The notes under the pieces are model-generated. The model saw only the letters and a program-made list of their open reading frames with translations. It made no database searches and was not told the DNA's origin. A DNA stretch of 64,000 nt. It comes from an uncultured Eubacteriales bacterium. GTDB lineage: Bacteria > Bacillota > Clostridia > Oscillospirales > QAMX01. Shown here in pieces: positions 54,650 through 63,967 of this stretch; position 1 is the first letter of the stretch; each line of letters opens with the position of its first letter. Both the position numbers and the translations under genes were made by a program. Location: assembly GCA_934546935.1 (NCBI GenBank), contig CAKTEH010000002.1, positions 161,561 through 225,560 of the forward strand. Reading direction: 5' to 3'.

Positions 54650-56446
54650 ATGGATAAACAGCGCATACCCAAGCGCAGTGAGGTTCCGGAAGCGTATACC
54701 TGGAACACCGCAGATTTATTTGAAAGCAATGAGGCATGGCTCGCCGAATATGAGGCGCTGCGTAAACTCCCGGAAAGTATTTGCGCCTATTCCGGGACAC
54801 TTGGCCGCAGCGCCGCAGACCTGCTGGCCTTCCTGCGCGCAGAGGATGAGATCAGCCTGCGGCTGCACCGCTTATACGGCTATGCAAGCCGGAAAAGCGA
54901 CGAAGATACCGGAAACAGCTATTACCAGGATTTATGCGGAAAAGCCAGCGGCGTTTCTGTCGCCATTTCCAGCGCGGCGGCCTTTGCAACGCCGGAAATT
55001 ATGGCAATCCCCGAGCAGACGCTTCAGGCTTTCTACCGCGATGAACCCGCGCTCGGGGTCTACCGCCGCAGCCTGTATAAGATCCGCCGCCGCGCGGCGC
55101 ACATCCTTTCGCAGGAATGCGAGACGCTTCTCGCCGCTGCCGGAGAAATGGCGGACGCACCGGATAATATCGGCAGCGTTTTCCGCAATGCCGAGCTGCG
55201 TTTTCCATCCGTTGCCGATGCGCAGGGTATTGAGCATCCACTGACCAACGGGTCCCTTGTCCCGCTCCTGGAAAACCCGGACGCAGATTTCCGCCGCCAT
55301 GTTTTTGAAACGTACTATAATCGCTTGGGCGAATACAAGAATACCATCGCCATGACCCTTGACGCGCAGTTCAAGCAGTTGCGCTTCTTCGCCAGCGCCC
55401 GGAAATATGGAAGCACCCTGGAAGCGGCGCTCGACCGCAACGAAGTCCCGGTTGCGGTATACCATAACCTGATTTCCGCCGTACATGCAAATCTGGACAA
55501 GATGTACCATTATGTTGCGCTGCGCAAGAAGATGCTGGGCGTCGGATCCCTGCACATGTATGACGTTTATACCCCGATTGTGGCTGACGCAGCGGAAACA
55601 ATTTCTTTTGAGCAGGCCAAGAAAACCGTCTTAGAGGCGTTGGCCGTCCTGGGGGACGATTATCTCGCCATGCTCCGCGAGGGCTTCGAAAACCGTTGGA
55701 TCGATGTTTACGAAAATACCGGCAAACGCTCCGGGGCCTATTCCGCTGGCGGTACGCCGCATCCTTATGTCCTGCTCAATCACAAGGATAATCTTGACAG
55801 CATGTTTACTCTTGCGCATGAAATGGGCCATGCGCTGCATAGCTACTTAAGCGTCAAAAGCCAACCGCCCTGCAACGCAAACTATGTCATTTTCGTCGCA
55901 GAGGTCGCTTCTACCTGCAACGAAATCCTCCTGATGCGGTACTTGCTGGACAAAACCTCCGACAGCCGGGCCCGCGCTTACCTGATCAACCATTTCCTCG
56001 ACCAATTCAAAGGTACAGTTTACCGCCAGACGATGTTTGCCGAGTTTGAGCTGATGATGGGACGCATGTCCGAGCAGGGCGAAACGCTGACAGCCGATGT
56101 GTTAAGTGAGAAATATCATGCGCTCAACAAACTCTATTTCGGCCCGGATATGGTTTCCGACGACGGAATCGCGCTGGAATGGGCACGCATCCCACATTTC
56201 TTCTATAATTATTATGTGTTTCAGTATGCAACCGGCTTCTCTGCCGCTGTTGCAATCGCTTCCCGAATCCTTGCAGAGGGCGCGCCGGCAGTCGCCGATT
56301 ATAAGCGTTTCCTCTCTGGTGGCGGGAGCGCCGACCCGATCTCCCTTTTGAAAATCGCAGGCGTCGATATGTCCACACCGGAGCCTGTCAATGCAGCATT
56401 GAAGCTTTTCGGAGAGCTGATTGATGAAATGGAAGCGCTGCTTTAA
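54650..56446 (+). CDS. pepF: Oligoendopeptidase F (M3 family)
   Basis: A 598-residue zinc oligopeptidase with the M3 motif HEMGHALHSY (His390, Glu391, His394) and the downstream Glu ligand in FVAEVASTCNE. Length and layout match PepF (about 600 residues). The enzyme hydrolyses peptides of roughly 7-17 residues in the cytoplasm. GGAGGTAAGGAC precedes the ATG. It is cotranscribed with the amidohydrolase and ends in a bidirectional terminator. Confidence 0.93.
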   Translation: MDKQRIPKRSEVPEAYTWNTADLFESNEAWLAEYEALRKLPESICAYSGTLGRSAADLLAFLRAEDEISLRLHRLYGYASRKSDEDTGNSYYQDLCGKASGVSVAISSAAAFATPEIMAIPEQTLQAFYRDEPALGVYRRSLYKIRRRAAHILSQECETLLAAAGEMADAPDNIGSVFRNAELRFPSVADAQGIEHPLTNGSLVPLLENPDADFRRHVFETYYNRLGEYKNTIAMTLDAQFKQLRFFASARKYGSTLEAALDRNEVPVAVYHNLISAVHANLDKMYHYVALRKKMLGVGSLHMYDVYTPIVADAAETISFEQAKKTVLEALAVLGDDYLAMLREGFENRWIDVYENTGKRSGAYSAGGTPHPYVLLNHKDNLDSMFTLAHEMGHALHSYLSVKSQPPCNANYVIFVAEVASTCNEILLMRYLLDKTSDSRARAYLINHFLDQFKGTVYRQTMFAEFELMMGRMSEQGETLTADVLSEKYHALNKLYFGPDMVSDDGIALEWARIPHFFYNYYVFQYATGFSAAVAIASRILAEGAPAVADYKRFLSGGGSADPISLLKIAGVDMSTPEPVNAALKLFGELIDEMEALL

Positions 56447-56498
56447 GCGTCTCCCCTCGCTGAAAATCCCAGCCTGTACAGAAAAACCATACAAAATA

Positions 56499-56536
56499 AC
56501 ATGCGCCCGCAGGGAAATTTCCCTGCGGGCGCATGT
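56499..56536. terminator. Bidirectional terminator
   Basis: A perfect 19-bp palindrome (ACATGCGCCCGCAGGGAAA and complement) between pepF and the coiled-coil gene; the stop codon of the latter follows directly. Confidence 0.75.
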
Positions 56537-57049
56537 TTATTCTTCATTGTCCGGCCGGAAATACTGGCGATTGTTTGCCACAAGTTCCTTTAAGCCCTGA
56601 TGGGACTGGTAAAATGCCTCAAGGCGTCCGGAAATCTCCGACCACTGTACGTCTGCCTGCCGCTGTGCCTGCTCGATCATCTGCGCAGCCTGCCTGCGCG
56701 CGTCTTCCTGCATGCGTTCACACTGCCGCTGCGTTTCCAGCAGTAGCCGCTCAGCATCCCGGCGGCTTTCCTCATCCCTCGCGGCACAGATTTCTTCCTG
56801 ACGTTTTGAAAGTTCGCGGATATTTTCCAGATACTGCGACGCCGCTTCCTGCGCCGCTTCAAAAACGCCATTAACCGATACGGCAGCTTCGGCTATCGAC
56901 CCGGCATTTTCCAACTTTAGCTGCCTGTCAGCCAGTTTTTCCCCAGCAATACGCAGCTGGCAGTGCAGTTCCTCATTTTCCTGCATCACCTCCAGCAGAC
57001 GCTTGCCAAGCGCAGCACGGCTCATCTTTTTCAATTCCCTATCTGTCAT
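56537..57049 (-). CDS. Coiled-coil protein, uncharacterised (DivIVA-like style)
   Basis: A 170-residue, highly charged protein. It opens MTDRELKKMSRAALGKRLLE, a start shared by a conserved family in Clostridia of unknown function (sometimes labelled DNA repair protein). It then forms a long heptad-repeat coiled coil from about residue 18 to 145, rich in Glu, Gln and Arg. There is no membrane segment. Function is not established; a scaffold or septum-associated role is only a guess from its shape. GGAGGAAGG precedes the ATG, and it is monocistronic. Confidence 0.75.
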   Translation of the reverse strand: MTDRELKKMSRAALGKRLLEVMQENEELHCQLRIAGEKLADRQLKLENAGSIAEAAVSVNGVFEAAQEAASQYLENIRELSKRQEEICAARDEESRRDAERLLLETQRQCERMQEDARRQAAQMIEQAQRQADVQWSEISGRLEAFYQSHQGLKELVANNRQYFRPDNEE

Positions 57050-57165
57050 ACAACCTTCCTCCCGCCGCTAGAATCCTGCCGCAATTTTATCGCATATTCC
57101 ATGCAAAAGCTGTAAAATTCTGCAAAACCGGCATAGACCCAGCCGGCCTGGAAAATCTTTCCTAT

Positions 57166-57195
57166 ACTATACCGCGCAAAGCTCCGGCTTGTCAA
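57166..57195 (-). promoter_or_regulatory. Promoter of the coiled-coil gene
   Basis: On the minus strand TTGACA (57195-57190), 18 bases, TATAGT (57171-57166). Confidence 0.65.
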
Positions 57196-57215
57196 GCGCC
57201 GCCATACCTGCATAT

Positions 57216-57246
57216 AAAAAACGCCGTGGGAACCTGTCCCACGGCG
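57216..57246 (-). terminator. Terminator of substrate-binding protein 1
   Basis: On the minus strand CGCCGTGGGA pairs with TCCCACGGCG around a CAGGT loop, followed by a T6 run. Confidence 0.8.
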
Positions 57247-57338
57247 CAAAAAGCATACGATCCTATTTCCGCCATCTTTCTCTTTTTTACTGGCGAATCT
57301 GTGTTCTTTTTTTATACCGGAAAAAACAAGGCGTCAGA

Positions 57339-59207
57339 TTACAGACCCATTGCATCCATGAAGCGGTCGACGCGCGCCTGCTGTGCATCGATATATTCCT
57401 GGAGACCCAGGTTCTCATACGCGTAATCAATATAGCTCTGCAGGTCCGCAACATTGTATTCGCCCATAACGAGTTTGGCGCCAAGCTCAACCACATAGGT
57501 CTTCAGATCAGCAGCATACTCGGACTGGACGGCAGCTTCTTCAGCAGTCGGGAGCGTCTCAAAGTCGTAGTAAGCGGCGACATTGATATTCTCTTCGCCC
57601 CAGGCAGCCAGGTTGGAAAGCTGGACCCAGTTGGGCTGGTTATAGTCAACATCATTCTGCGCCATCCAGGCTTCCGCAGTAATATCCGCCTCAGCATAGG
57701 GCTCGCCGGCATCCAGCGCTTCCTGTGCGGAATTATAGGTTGCAGCTCTCGGATTCCACAGATCGTCATCACGGGCAGTCGGGGTGTAAGACAGGAAGCC
57801 CATAAAGAAATCGCTTACAGCGTCGAGGCCAAGATAGCCGTCTTCGATGTCGCCCTTCTTATAGTCTGCGGCAGCGGTATAGTCAATAATATTGACGCCG
57901 TCTTCCGCATAGTCCCAAGCCACGCCTTCAACGCCATAGTAGAACAGCAGCCACATCTCATAGGAATAGATGTAGTCAACAAATTTCGCAGCGTCTTCCG
58001 GAGTGATGGAGTCAGAATTGAAGCTGATGCCCCATTCGCCTGCAGTAGCTTCCTGGCAGATAATACGGGCCTTTTCGCCTTCAACAGCAGCGATAATCGG
58101 CATCGGCTGATAGTTACAGTCCGCATCCCCGGTGTTGGAACGGCCGGTAGACCAGATATTGTTGGCCTGGCAGTACCAGGAAATTACGTTATTTTCTGCA
58201 ATATAAGTACCGGAATTCTGCCACGGATGGCCGCCTTCGTTGTTGTAAACGAGCTGGGCGGTGTAGAACTGATTGAGGTAAGTCGCCCAGTCGCCATAGC
58301 CCTTCTTCAGCATCGCAACTTCCACCTCGCCGCTGGACGGGTCGGAGAAGAAATCCTGATACGGCAGGCCATACCACTGGCCGATGCCCTGGTACTGATA
58401 CTCGGTGCCAAGACCAATGATAATGCGCTCATCGTTCATACCATTTCCATTGACGTCCTGTTCATGCATCGCAAGGCAGGCTTCATAGTACTCTTCTGCG
58501 CTCTGCGGCATGGACATGCCGAGATCATCCAGCCAATCCTGACGGATCATCAGGCCATAAATACCGTGAAGCTGAACCTTGACGCGCAGCGGGCCGTCTT
58601 CTTCCGTGATCTGGAGGCCGCGGGCCGGGTCATTGGTAATCATGACATAATAGAACTTACCGTCAGTGTGGGTTGCCTTCGCACGGGCCCAGTCATACAG
58701 CCCGTCGTCGCCGAAAGCTTTAATCATGTTGCCCGTAGAGCATTCCAGAATATCCTCGCAGGCAAGGAAACGGCCGGCATTGATCCATTCGACAATGGTG
58801 TTATTGTCTACTGCGCCGTAGGTACCATAGACCTGCGGCAGCTGGCCTGCAGCAGCGAGGGAGTTGATGGTGTTGGTATATACTTCACTGGCAGCAAAGC
58901 TGGTGTCAACTTCGAAACCATACTTATGCTGGACTTCAACAACCTGGCGAAGGTTTTCAAAGTTGCCTTCAACCGCTTTGTTGTAGTTGTCGGCTGTACC
59001 AGAGGCCAGCCAGGTAATGGTCACGATATCCTCTTCATCCGGAGTATCGTCACCCTTGCTGCCGTCGTCGCCGGTGTTGCCGTCGTCAGTTTTGTTGTTA
59101 CCCGCATTCTGCCCGTCATTCTTATCCTTGTCGTTAGAGCACGCGGAGAACAGCGCAACGATCATCAGCAAAGCAGCAAGCAGTGCAAGAATACGCTTTG
59201 TGTTCAT
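57339..59207 (-). CDS. ABC transporter substrate-binding lipoprotein (array member 1)
   Basis: A 622-residue secreted lipoprotein. The signal peptide ends in LFSAC with Cys23 as lipid-anchor site, followed by an Asp/Gly/Asn-rich linker to about residue 60. The body is a family 1-type extracellular solute-binding fold (IRQDWLDDLGMSMPQSAEEY) with a calcium-loop sequence DVNGNGMNDERI inside it. Aromatic-rich segments (GQWYGLPYQDFF) fit oligosaccharide binding. No permease or ATPase gene is in the window. First of at least four paralogues, with its own promoter and terminator. Confidence 0.87.
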   Translation of the reverse strand: MNTKRILALLAALLMIVALFSACSNDKDKNDGQNAGNNKTDDGNTGDDGSKGDDTPDEEDIVTITWLASGTADNYNKAVEGNFENLRQVVEVQHKYGFEVDTSFAASEVYTNTINSLAAAGQLPQVYGTYGAVDNNTIVEWINAGRFLACEDILECSTGNMIKAFGDDGLYDWARAKATHTDGKFYYVMITNDPARGLQITEEDGPLRVKVQLHGIYGLMIRQDWLDDLGMSMPQSAEEYYEACLAMHEQDVNGNGMNDERIIIGLGTEYQYQGIGQWYGLPYQDFFSDPSSGEVEVAMLKKGYGDWATYLNQFYTAQLVYNNEGGHPWQNSGTYIAENNVISWYCQANNIWSTGRSNTGDADCNYQPMPIIAAVEGEKARIICQEATAGEWGISFNSDSITPEDAAKFVDYIYSYEMWLLFYYGVEGVAWDYAEDGVNIIDYTAAADYKKGDIEDGYLGLDAVSDFFMGFLSYTPTARDDDLWNPRAATYNSAQEALDAGEPYAEADITAEAWMAQNDVDYNQPNWVQLSNLAAWGEENINVAAYYDFETLPTAEEAAVQSEYAADLKTYVVELGAKLVMGEYNVADLQSYIDYAYENLGLQEYIDAQQARVDRFMDAMGL

Positions 59208-59343
59208 AATTTTCTCCTTTCATGTTTGTTATATAAAAATAAGAACACACATAACCAAGGCCCCAAGCCAGGAAAAATCAAATGAGATACGGATATTAAT
59301 TTAAAATTAAAAACATCCCGTATTTATTTATTTTGTATTAAAT

Positions 59344-59371
59344 ATTATACCCCCTCCCGTGAAAATGTCAA
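59344..59371 (-). promoter_or_regulatory. Promoter of substrate-binding protein 1
   Basis: On the minus strand TTGACA (59371-59366), 16 bases containing CGGGAGGGGG, TATAAT (59349-59344). The leader is about 130 bases and AT-rich. Confidence 0.7.
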
Positions 59372-59501
59372 TAGTTTTTTGTATAAATTCGCGCAAAACC
59401 TAAAAAAAATACACAAATAATACAAAAATTATTCATTTATCTCAGATTTTCGGATTCACAGGTGCCAACTTTTTCTTAATATTTTCTCCGGCGCAATGCG
59501 C

Positions 59502-59534
59502 AAAAAAACCGGGATGCACAAAAGTGCATCCCGG
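59502..59534 (-). terminator. Terminator of substrate-binding protein 2
   Basis: On the minus strand CCGGGATGCAC, a TTTT loop, GTGCATCCCGG, then T7. Confidence 0.85.
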
Positions 59535-59563
59535 CAGGCATCCGGTTTTTCCAGTTAAAAATA

Positions 59564-61447
59564 TCAGTTTTTCAATCCCATGGCAACCATATAACGATCC
59601 ACACTGGCCTGGACCGCATCAATATATTCCTGAAGGCCAATTTCATATGCATAGTCGATATAGCTTTCAAGATCGGCAATATCATACTCGCCGGTAACCA
59701 GTTTTGTGGCAACCTCCTGGAGGAATGTCTTCAGGTCTGTGCCATACTGGTTCATCACCTCAATCTCTTCGTTGGTCGGGAGGGTGGTAAAGCTATAGTA
59801 CGCAGCCCAGTTGATATTCTCTTCACCGTAGTCGGCGATCTGCTGGAGTGATTTGCGGGGCGGGCTGGATTCATTCCATTCGTTCCTTCTCATCCACTCC
59901 GCCTCGTCGTATTTGCTGGAAGAATACGGTTCATCCGCATCGATTGCCTGCTGATAGGTGCTGTACTGGCAAGCGTTGGTCGACCAAAGATCCCCGCTCT
60001 TCGGGTTGGGACAATAAGACACCATGCCCATAAAGGCATTGTCCATACCTTGCAACGACAGATATTGGTTTTCAATGTCGCCCTTTTTATAATCCGGGCG
60101 GTTCGTATACGCATCCACCGTCACGCCGTCTTCTTCAAATTCCCAGGCCATGCCTTCCACACCAAAATAGTAGACAAGATAAAGCTCATAACTGAATGCG
60201 AAGTCCACCATCTTTGCCGCATTTTCCGGAGTACAGGTATCTGCGTTAAAGCTGACTGCATACTCGCATGCAACGCCTTCCTGTACGACCATACGCGGGG
60301 CAACGCCTTCTACAGCCTGAATAATCGGCATCGGCTGATAGTTGCACTCCGGATCGCCCGAGTTATCCTGTCCGGAGGACCATACGCCATTGGCTGTACG
60401 GAACCAGGTAATGACATTGTTCTCCGCGAAGAACGTTTCCATATTCGACCAGACATTGCCGCCTTCATTATTATAAATTACGCCGCCGTCATACAGCCGG
60501 TTCATATAAGCCGCCCAGTCCCCAAAGCCCTCGCAGAGCATCGCAACCTCTATATGGCCGTCGGACGGATCCTCACGGAAGTCCATATATGGCAAGCCGA
60601 ACCACTGGCCAATACCCTGGTACTGGTACTCGGTGCCAAGGCCAAGGATAATACGTTCATCATTCTGGCCGTTGCCGTTGATGTCGTTCTGATTCATCGC
60701 AAGGCACGCGTCGTAGTATTCTTCGGCAGTGGCCGGCATCCCAAGGCCGAGGTCATCCAGCCAATCCTGACGGATCATCATGTCATAAGCACCGCCAACC
60801 TGGGTAACCGCGCGCAGCGGGCCGTCCGATTCGGTAATCTGCATACGGCGGGCAGAGTTATTGGTCATGATAATCTGATACCAGTCGCCATCGGACACCG
60901 TAGCAATTGCTTTGCAGTAAGCTAACGTCCCATTGTCAGAGAAGAATGTCGCCATATTGCCGGAGGAATGCTGGATAATATCCGAGCAGGAAATAAAGCG
61001 GCCGGATTCAATCCAGGTTGCAACCGTTGCGTTGTCCATAACGCCGCGGGTTGCAAAACAGTCCGGAAGCTGGTTGGCCGCCGCAAGGGAGTTAATCGTA
61101 TTGGGGTAGACCGAGGTATCCACCTGAGAAGACTCCAGGACAAAGCCATACAGCTCGATCACGCGCAGAAGCTCCTTATAATTCGCATAGTCGCCCTCTA
61201 CGGCAAGCCGGAGGTTGTCGGTCGTACCGCGCCCAAGCCAGGAAATCGTCGGCAGATCCGTATTCTCCGGTACATCCGTTTCGCCGCCGTCTTCCTTATC
61301 TTCGCCGCCGGTTTTTGGATCGTCCGTCTGGTCGGTCTGGCCGTCGTCCGTTTTGCCGCCGTCAGCCGTATCATTGGAGCAGGCGCCCAACAGCGCAAGC
61401 AGCATCACAAGCGCGGCAAGCAGAGCAAGCAATCGTTTTGTCTTCAT
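59564..61447 (-). CDS. ABC transporter substrate-binding lipoprotein (array member 2)
   Basis: A 627-residue paralogue of member 1. The signal peptide ends in LLGAC (Cys23), then an acidic linker of about 40 residues. The body includes the calcium-loop DINGNGQNDERI, GQWFGLPYMDFREDP, and a conserved C-terminus ending VDRYMVAMGLKN. It is closer to array member 3 than to member 1. ATG at 61447 behind GAAAGGA. Promoter and terminator are its own, so each array member is regulated separately. Confidence 0.87.
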   Translation of the reverse strand: MKTKRLLALLAALVMLLALLGACSNDTADGGKTDDGQTDQTDDPKTGGEDKEDGGETDVPENTDLPTISWLGRGTTDNLRLAVEGDYANYKELLRVIELYGFVLESSQVDTSVYPNTINSLAAANQLPDCFATRGVMDNATVATWIESGRFISCSDIIQHSSGNMATFFSDNGTLAYCKAIATVSDGDWYQIIMTNNSARRMQITESDGPLRAVTQVGGAYDMMIRQDWLDDLGLGMPATAEEYYDACLAMNQNDINGNGQNDERIILGLGTEYQYQGIGQWFGLPYMDFREDPSDGHIEVAMLCEGFGDWAAYMNRLYDGGVIYNNEGGNVWSNMETFFAENNVITWFRTANGVWSSGQDNSGDPECNYQPMPIIQAVEGVAPRMVVQEGVACEYAVSFNADTCTPENAAKMVDFAFSYELYLVYYFGVEGMAWEFEEDGVTVDAYTNRPDYKKGDIENQYLSLQGMDNAFMGMVSYCPNPKSGDLWSTNACQYSTYQQAIDADEPYSSSKYDEAEWMRRNEWNESSPPRKSLQQIADYGEENINWAAYYSFTTLPTNEEIEVMNQYGTDLKTFLQEVATKLVTGEYDIADLESYIDYAYEIGLQEYIDAVQASVDRYMVAMGLKN

Positions 61448-61567
61448 AGTTACCGTCCTTTCTCTCTCTTTATTTGTTTATGAAGGTATAAACGAACAAA
61501 ATTAAGGCAAAGGGCATACTGTGAAAAAATATAACGAAATGCAAAATCCGTTCATTAATTTAATTGT

Positions 61568-61595
61568 ATTTTAACATATATATACAATATTTCAA
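61568..61595 (-). promoter_or_regulatory. Possible promoter of substrate-binding protein 2
   Basis: On the minus strand TTGAAA (61595-61590), 16 bases, TAAAAT (61573-61568). Just upstream of the -35 lies GCGGGGGAGGGG, similar to the G-rich spacer of the first array promoter. Confidence 0.45.
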
Positions 61596-61658
61596 CCCCT
61601 CCCCCGCGATTTTTGTGGTTTTTGCCAAATTCAATATTCCATATTTGGACAGAATCGA

Positions 61659-61690
61659 TAAAAAAGGGGGATATGCATACGCATATCCCC
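61659..61690 (-). terminator. Terminator of substrate-binding protein 3
   Basis: On the minus strand GGGGATATGC, loop GTAT, GCATATCCCC, then T6; identical in stem to the terminator at 63849-63880. Confidence 0.85.
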
Positions 61691-61775
61691 AAGTGTTTCT
61701 GCCAAATATTCGTGCTGATACGTGCTTAATTTAAAATGATAAAACAATATGCCCTCTGACTTACAGGCCCATTGC
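61667..61775 (-). repeat. Direct repeat copy A: 3' end of an array gene
   Basis: About 105 bases covering terminator, 3' untranslated region and the last codons are nearly the same as 63857-63967. The match marks a tandem duplication unit of the substrate-binding protein array. Confidence 0.8.
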
Positions 61776-63623
61776 AACCATATAACGATCAACCCCGGCT
61801 TGGACTGCATCAATGTACTCCTGCAGGCCGATCTCATACGCGTAGTCGATGTATTCCTGAAGGTCTGCGACGTCGTATTCACCGGTAACAAGCTTCGTGG
61901 CAGTTTCCTGAAGGAAGGTCTTCAGATCCGTGCCATACTGATCCATCACAGCGATTTCGTCATCGGTCGGAAGGGTTGTGAAGGTATAATAAGCAGCCCA
62001 GTTAATATTGGCGTCCCCAACCTGCGCAATATTAAGCATGGATTTGCGGATTGGACTGGCTTCATCCCAGTTGTTCTTTTCCATCCATTCCGCTTCCGTC
62101 AGCTTGCTGGAAACATAAGGTTCGCCGGCGTCCAGCGCTTCCTGATAAGAAGAAAATTCAATAGAGTCATCCGCCCACAGGTCATGCGTCTTCGGGTTCG
62201 GGCAGAAGGAAACCATGCCCATAAATGTATTTTCCATCGTACGCAACGGCATATACTGGTTCTCAATATCGCCGCTGCTATAGTCAACATGCGTAGTAAA
62301 CAGGTCAACCGTACCATCATCATTATATTCCCAGGACTGCCCCTGAATTCCGTAATTCCAAACGAAATACAGTTCGCGGCTGAACGCAAAATCCGTCAGC
62401 ATCGCAGCCATTTCCGGCGTACAGGTATCCGCATTGAAGCTGATCGCATACTCACAGGCAACGCCTTCCTGCACAACCACGCGCGGGGCGATACCCTCAA
62501 CCGCCTGCATAACCGGCAGCGGCTGGTAATTGGCGGTATCATCAATGTAATTATGCCCCGTACTCCAGATCTGGTCGGACGGACGGAACCAGGTAATGAC
62601 ATTGTTTTCCGCAATAAAGGTTTCCATGTTTTCCCAAACATTACCGCCTTCGTTGTTGTAGATCAGGCTGGCGTCATACAGCCGGTTCATATAAGCAGCC
62701 CAGTCTCCAAAGCCCTCACAGATCATCGCTACTTCAATATGCCCATCGGAGGGGTCTTCGCGGAAATCCATATACGGCAGCCCGAACCACTGGCCAATAC
62801 CCTGGTACTGATACTCGGTACCCAAACCAAGGATAATGCGTTCATCGTTCATGCCATTGCCGTTGACGTCGTTCTGGTTCATTGCCAGGCACGCTTCGTA
62901 ATATTCTTCAACAGTCTGCGGCATGGGAAGGCTAAGCTGATCCAGCCAGTCCTGGCGGATCGTCATGTCATAAGCGTTCGGGATTTTGGTAACAGTGCGC
63001 AGCGGGCCGTCCGATTCCGTAATCTGCATACGGCGGGAAGAGTTGTTGGTCATAACCACCTGATACCAGTCCCCATCGGAAACCGTGGCGATTGCTTTGC
63101 AATATTCCAATACGCCGCCTTCGCCAAAGAAGGTTGCCATATTGCCCGACGAATACTGGATCACTTCCGAGCAGGGCAGGAACCGGCCCGCAGAAATCCA
63201 GGAAGAAACCGTTGCATTATCCAGTACGCCGCGGGTTGGGAAACTATCCGGAAGCTGGTTAGCTGCCGCAAGGGAGTTAATCGTATTGGGATAGACCGAG
63301 GTGTCCGCCTGCGAAGAGTCAAGATTAAAGCCATACTGCTGCATAATACGCAGGACTTCATTGTAATTGGCATAATCACCTTCGACTGTAATGCGCAGAT
63401 TATCCGTCGTACCGCGGCCAAGCCAGGAAATCGTCGGAAGGTCCGTATTCTCCGGTACATCCGTATCGCCGCCGTCTTCCTTGTCTTCGCCGCCGGTCTT
63501 CGAATCATCCGTCTGGGCGTCGTCCGTTTTGCCGCCGTCAGCCGTATCATTGGAGCAGGCGCCCAACAGCGCAAGCAGCATCATAAGCGCGGCAAGCAGA
63601 GCGAGAAATTGTTTGGTTTTCTA
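61761..63623 (-). CDS. ABC substrate-binding lipoprotein (array member 3), start codon lost
   Basis: The body is an intact paralogue of member 2: calcium loop DVNGNGMNDERI, GQWFGLPYMDFREDP, C-terminus VDRYMVAMGL. By alignment the signal peptide should start at 63624, where member 2 has ATTATG-like spacing (GGACGGTAACTATGAAGAC). Here the sequence is GGATGGAAATTAGAAAACC, as if the T of ATG were deleted, leaving TAG at 63623-63621. The first in-frame ATG is at 63584; it leaves only MMLLALLGAC as signal peptide and has no ribosome binding site. So the gene is silent, poorly secreted, or affected by a sequencing error. Confidence 0.8.
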
Positions 63624-63737
63624 ATTTCCATCCTTTCAAAAAAATTGACGTTATAGGGCCTAAAACAAGAATGAGTTTTCCTGTTTCTTACAAAATTTTA
63701 ATATTGTTAATTTGATTTTAATTTTTCGTCCTTATAT

Positions 63738-63765
63738 ATTTTACGCGTTTATCAGAAAATACCAA
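63738..63765 (-). promoter_or_regulatory. Possible promoter of substrate-binding protein 3
   Basis: On the minus strand TTGGTA (63765-63760), 16 bases, TAAAAT (63743-63738), about 115 bases before the expected start. Confidence 0.4.
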
Positions 63766-63848
63766 TAGATAAAATTCAATTTTATTTATAAACGTTTTTC
63801 TTTTTTCTTTCGAGTGCGGCCCACAAAGCATATCCCTTTACTCAGCAT

Positions 63849-63880
63849 AAAAAAAAGGGGATATGCATACGCATATCCCC
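63849..63880 (-). terminator. Terminator of substrate-binding protein 4
   Basis: The same GGGGATATGC hairpin and T run as at 61659-61690, after the partial fourth gene. Confidence 0.85.
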
Positions 63881-63967
63881 AAGTGTCTTTGCCAAATATT
63901 CGTGCTGATACGTGCTTAATTCAAAATAATGAAACAGTATAACCCTTGTGGCTTACAGGCCCATTGC
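63857..63967 (-). repeat. Direct repeat copy B: 3' end of an array gene
   Basis: Second copy of the unit at 61667-61775: hairpin, the segment GTGCTGATACGTGCTTAATT (plus strand), and the stop region are conserved with scattered substitutions. Confidence 0.8.

Noticed and set aside
57189..59285. Long plus-strand open frame opposite substrate-binding protein 1
   Set aside because: It is the exact antisense of a clear lipoprotein gene and has no ribosome binding site or family resemblance; similar antisense frames occur opposite members 2 and 3.
61667..63967. Direct repeats as ends of an insertion sequence or composite transposon
   Set aside because: The repeats are the 3' ends of paralogous genes; no transposase or target-site duplication is present.
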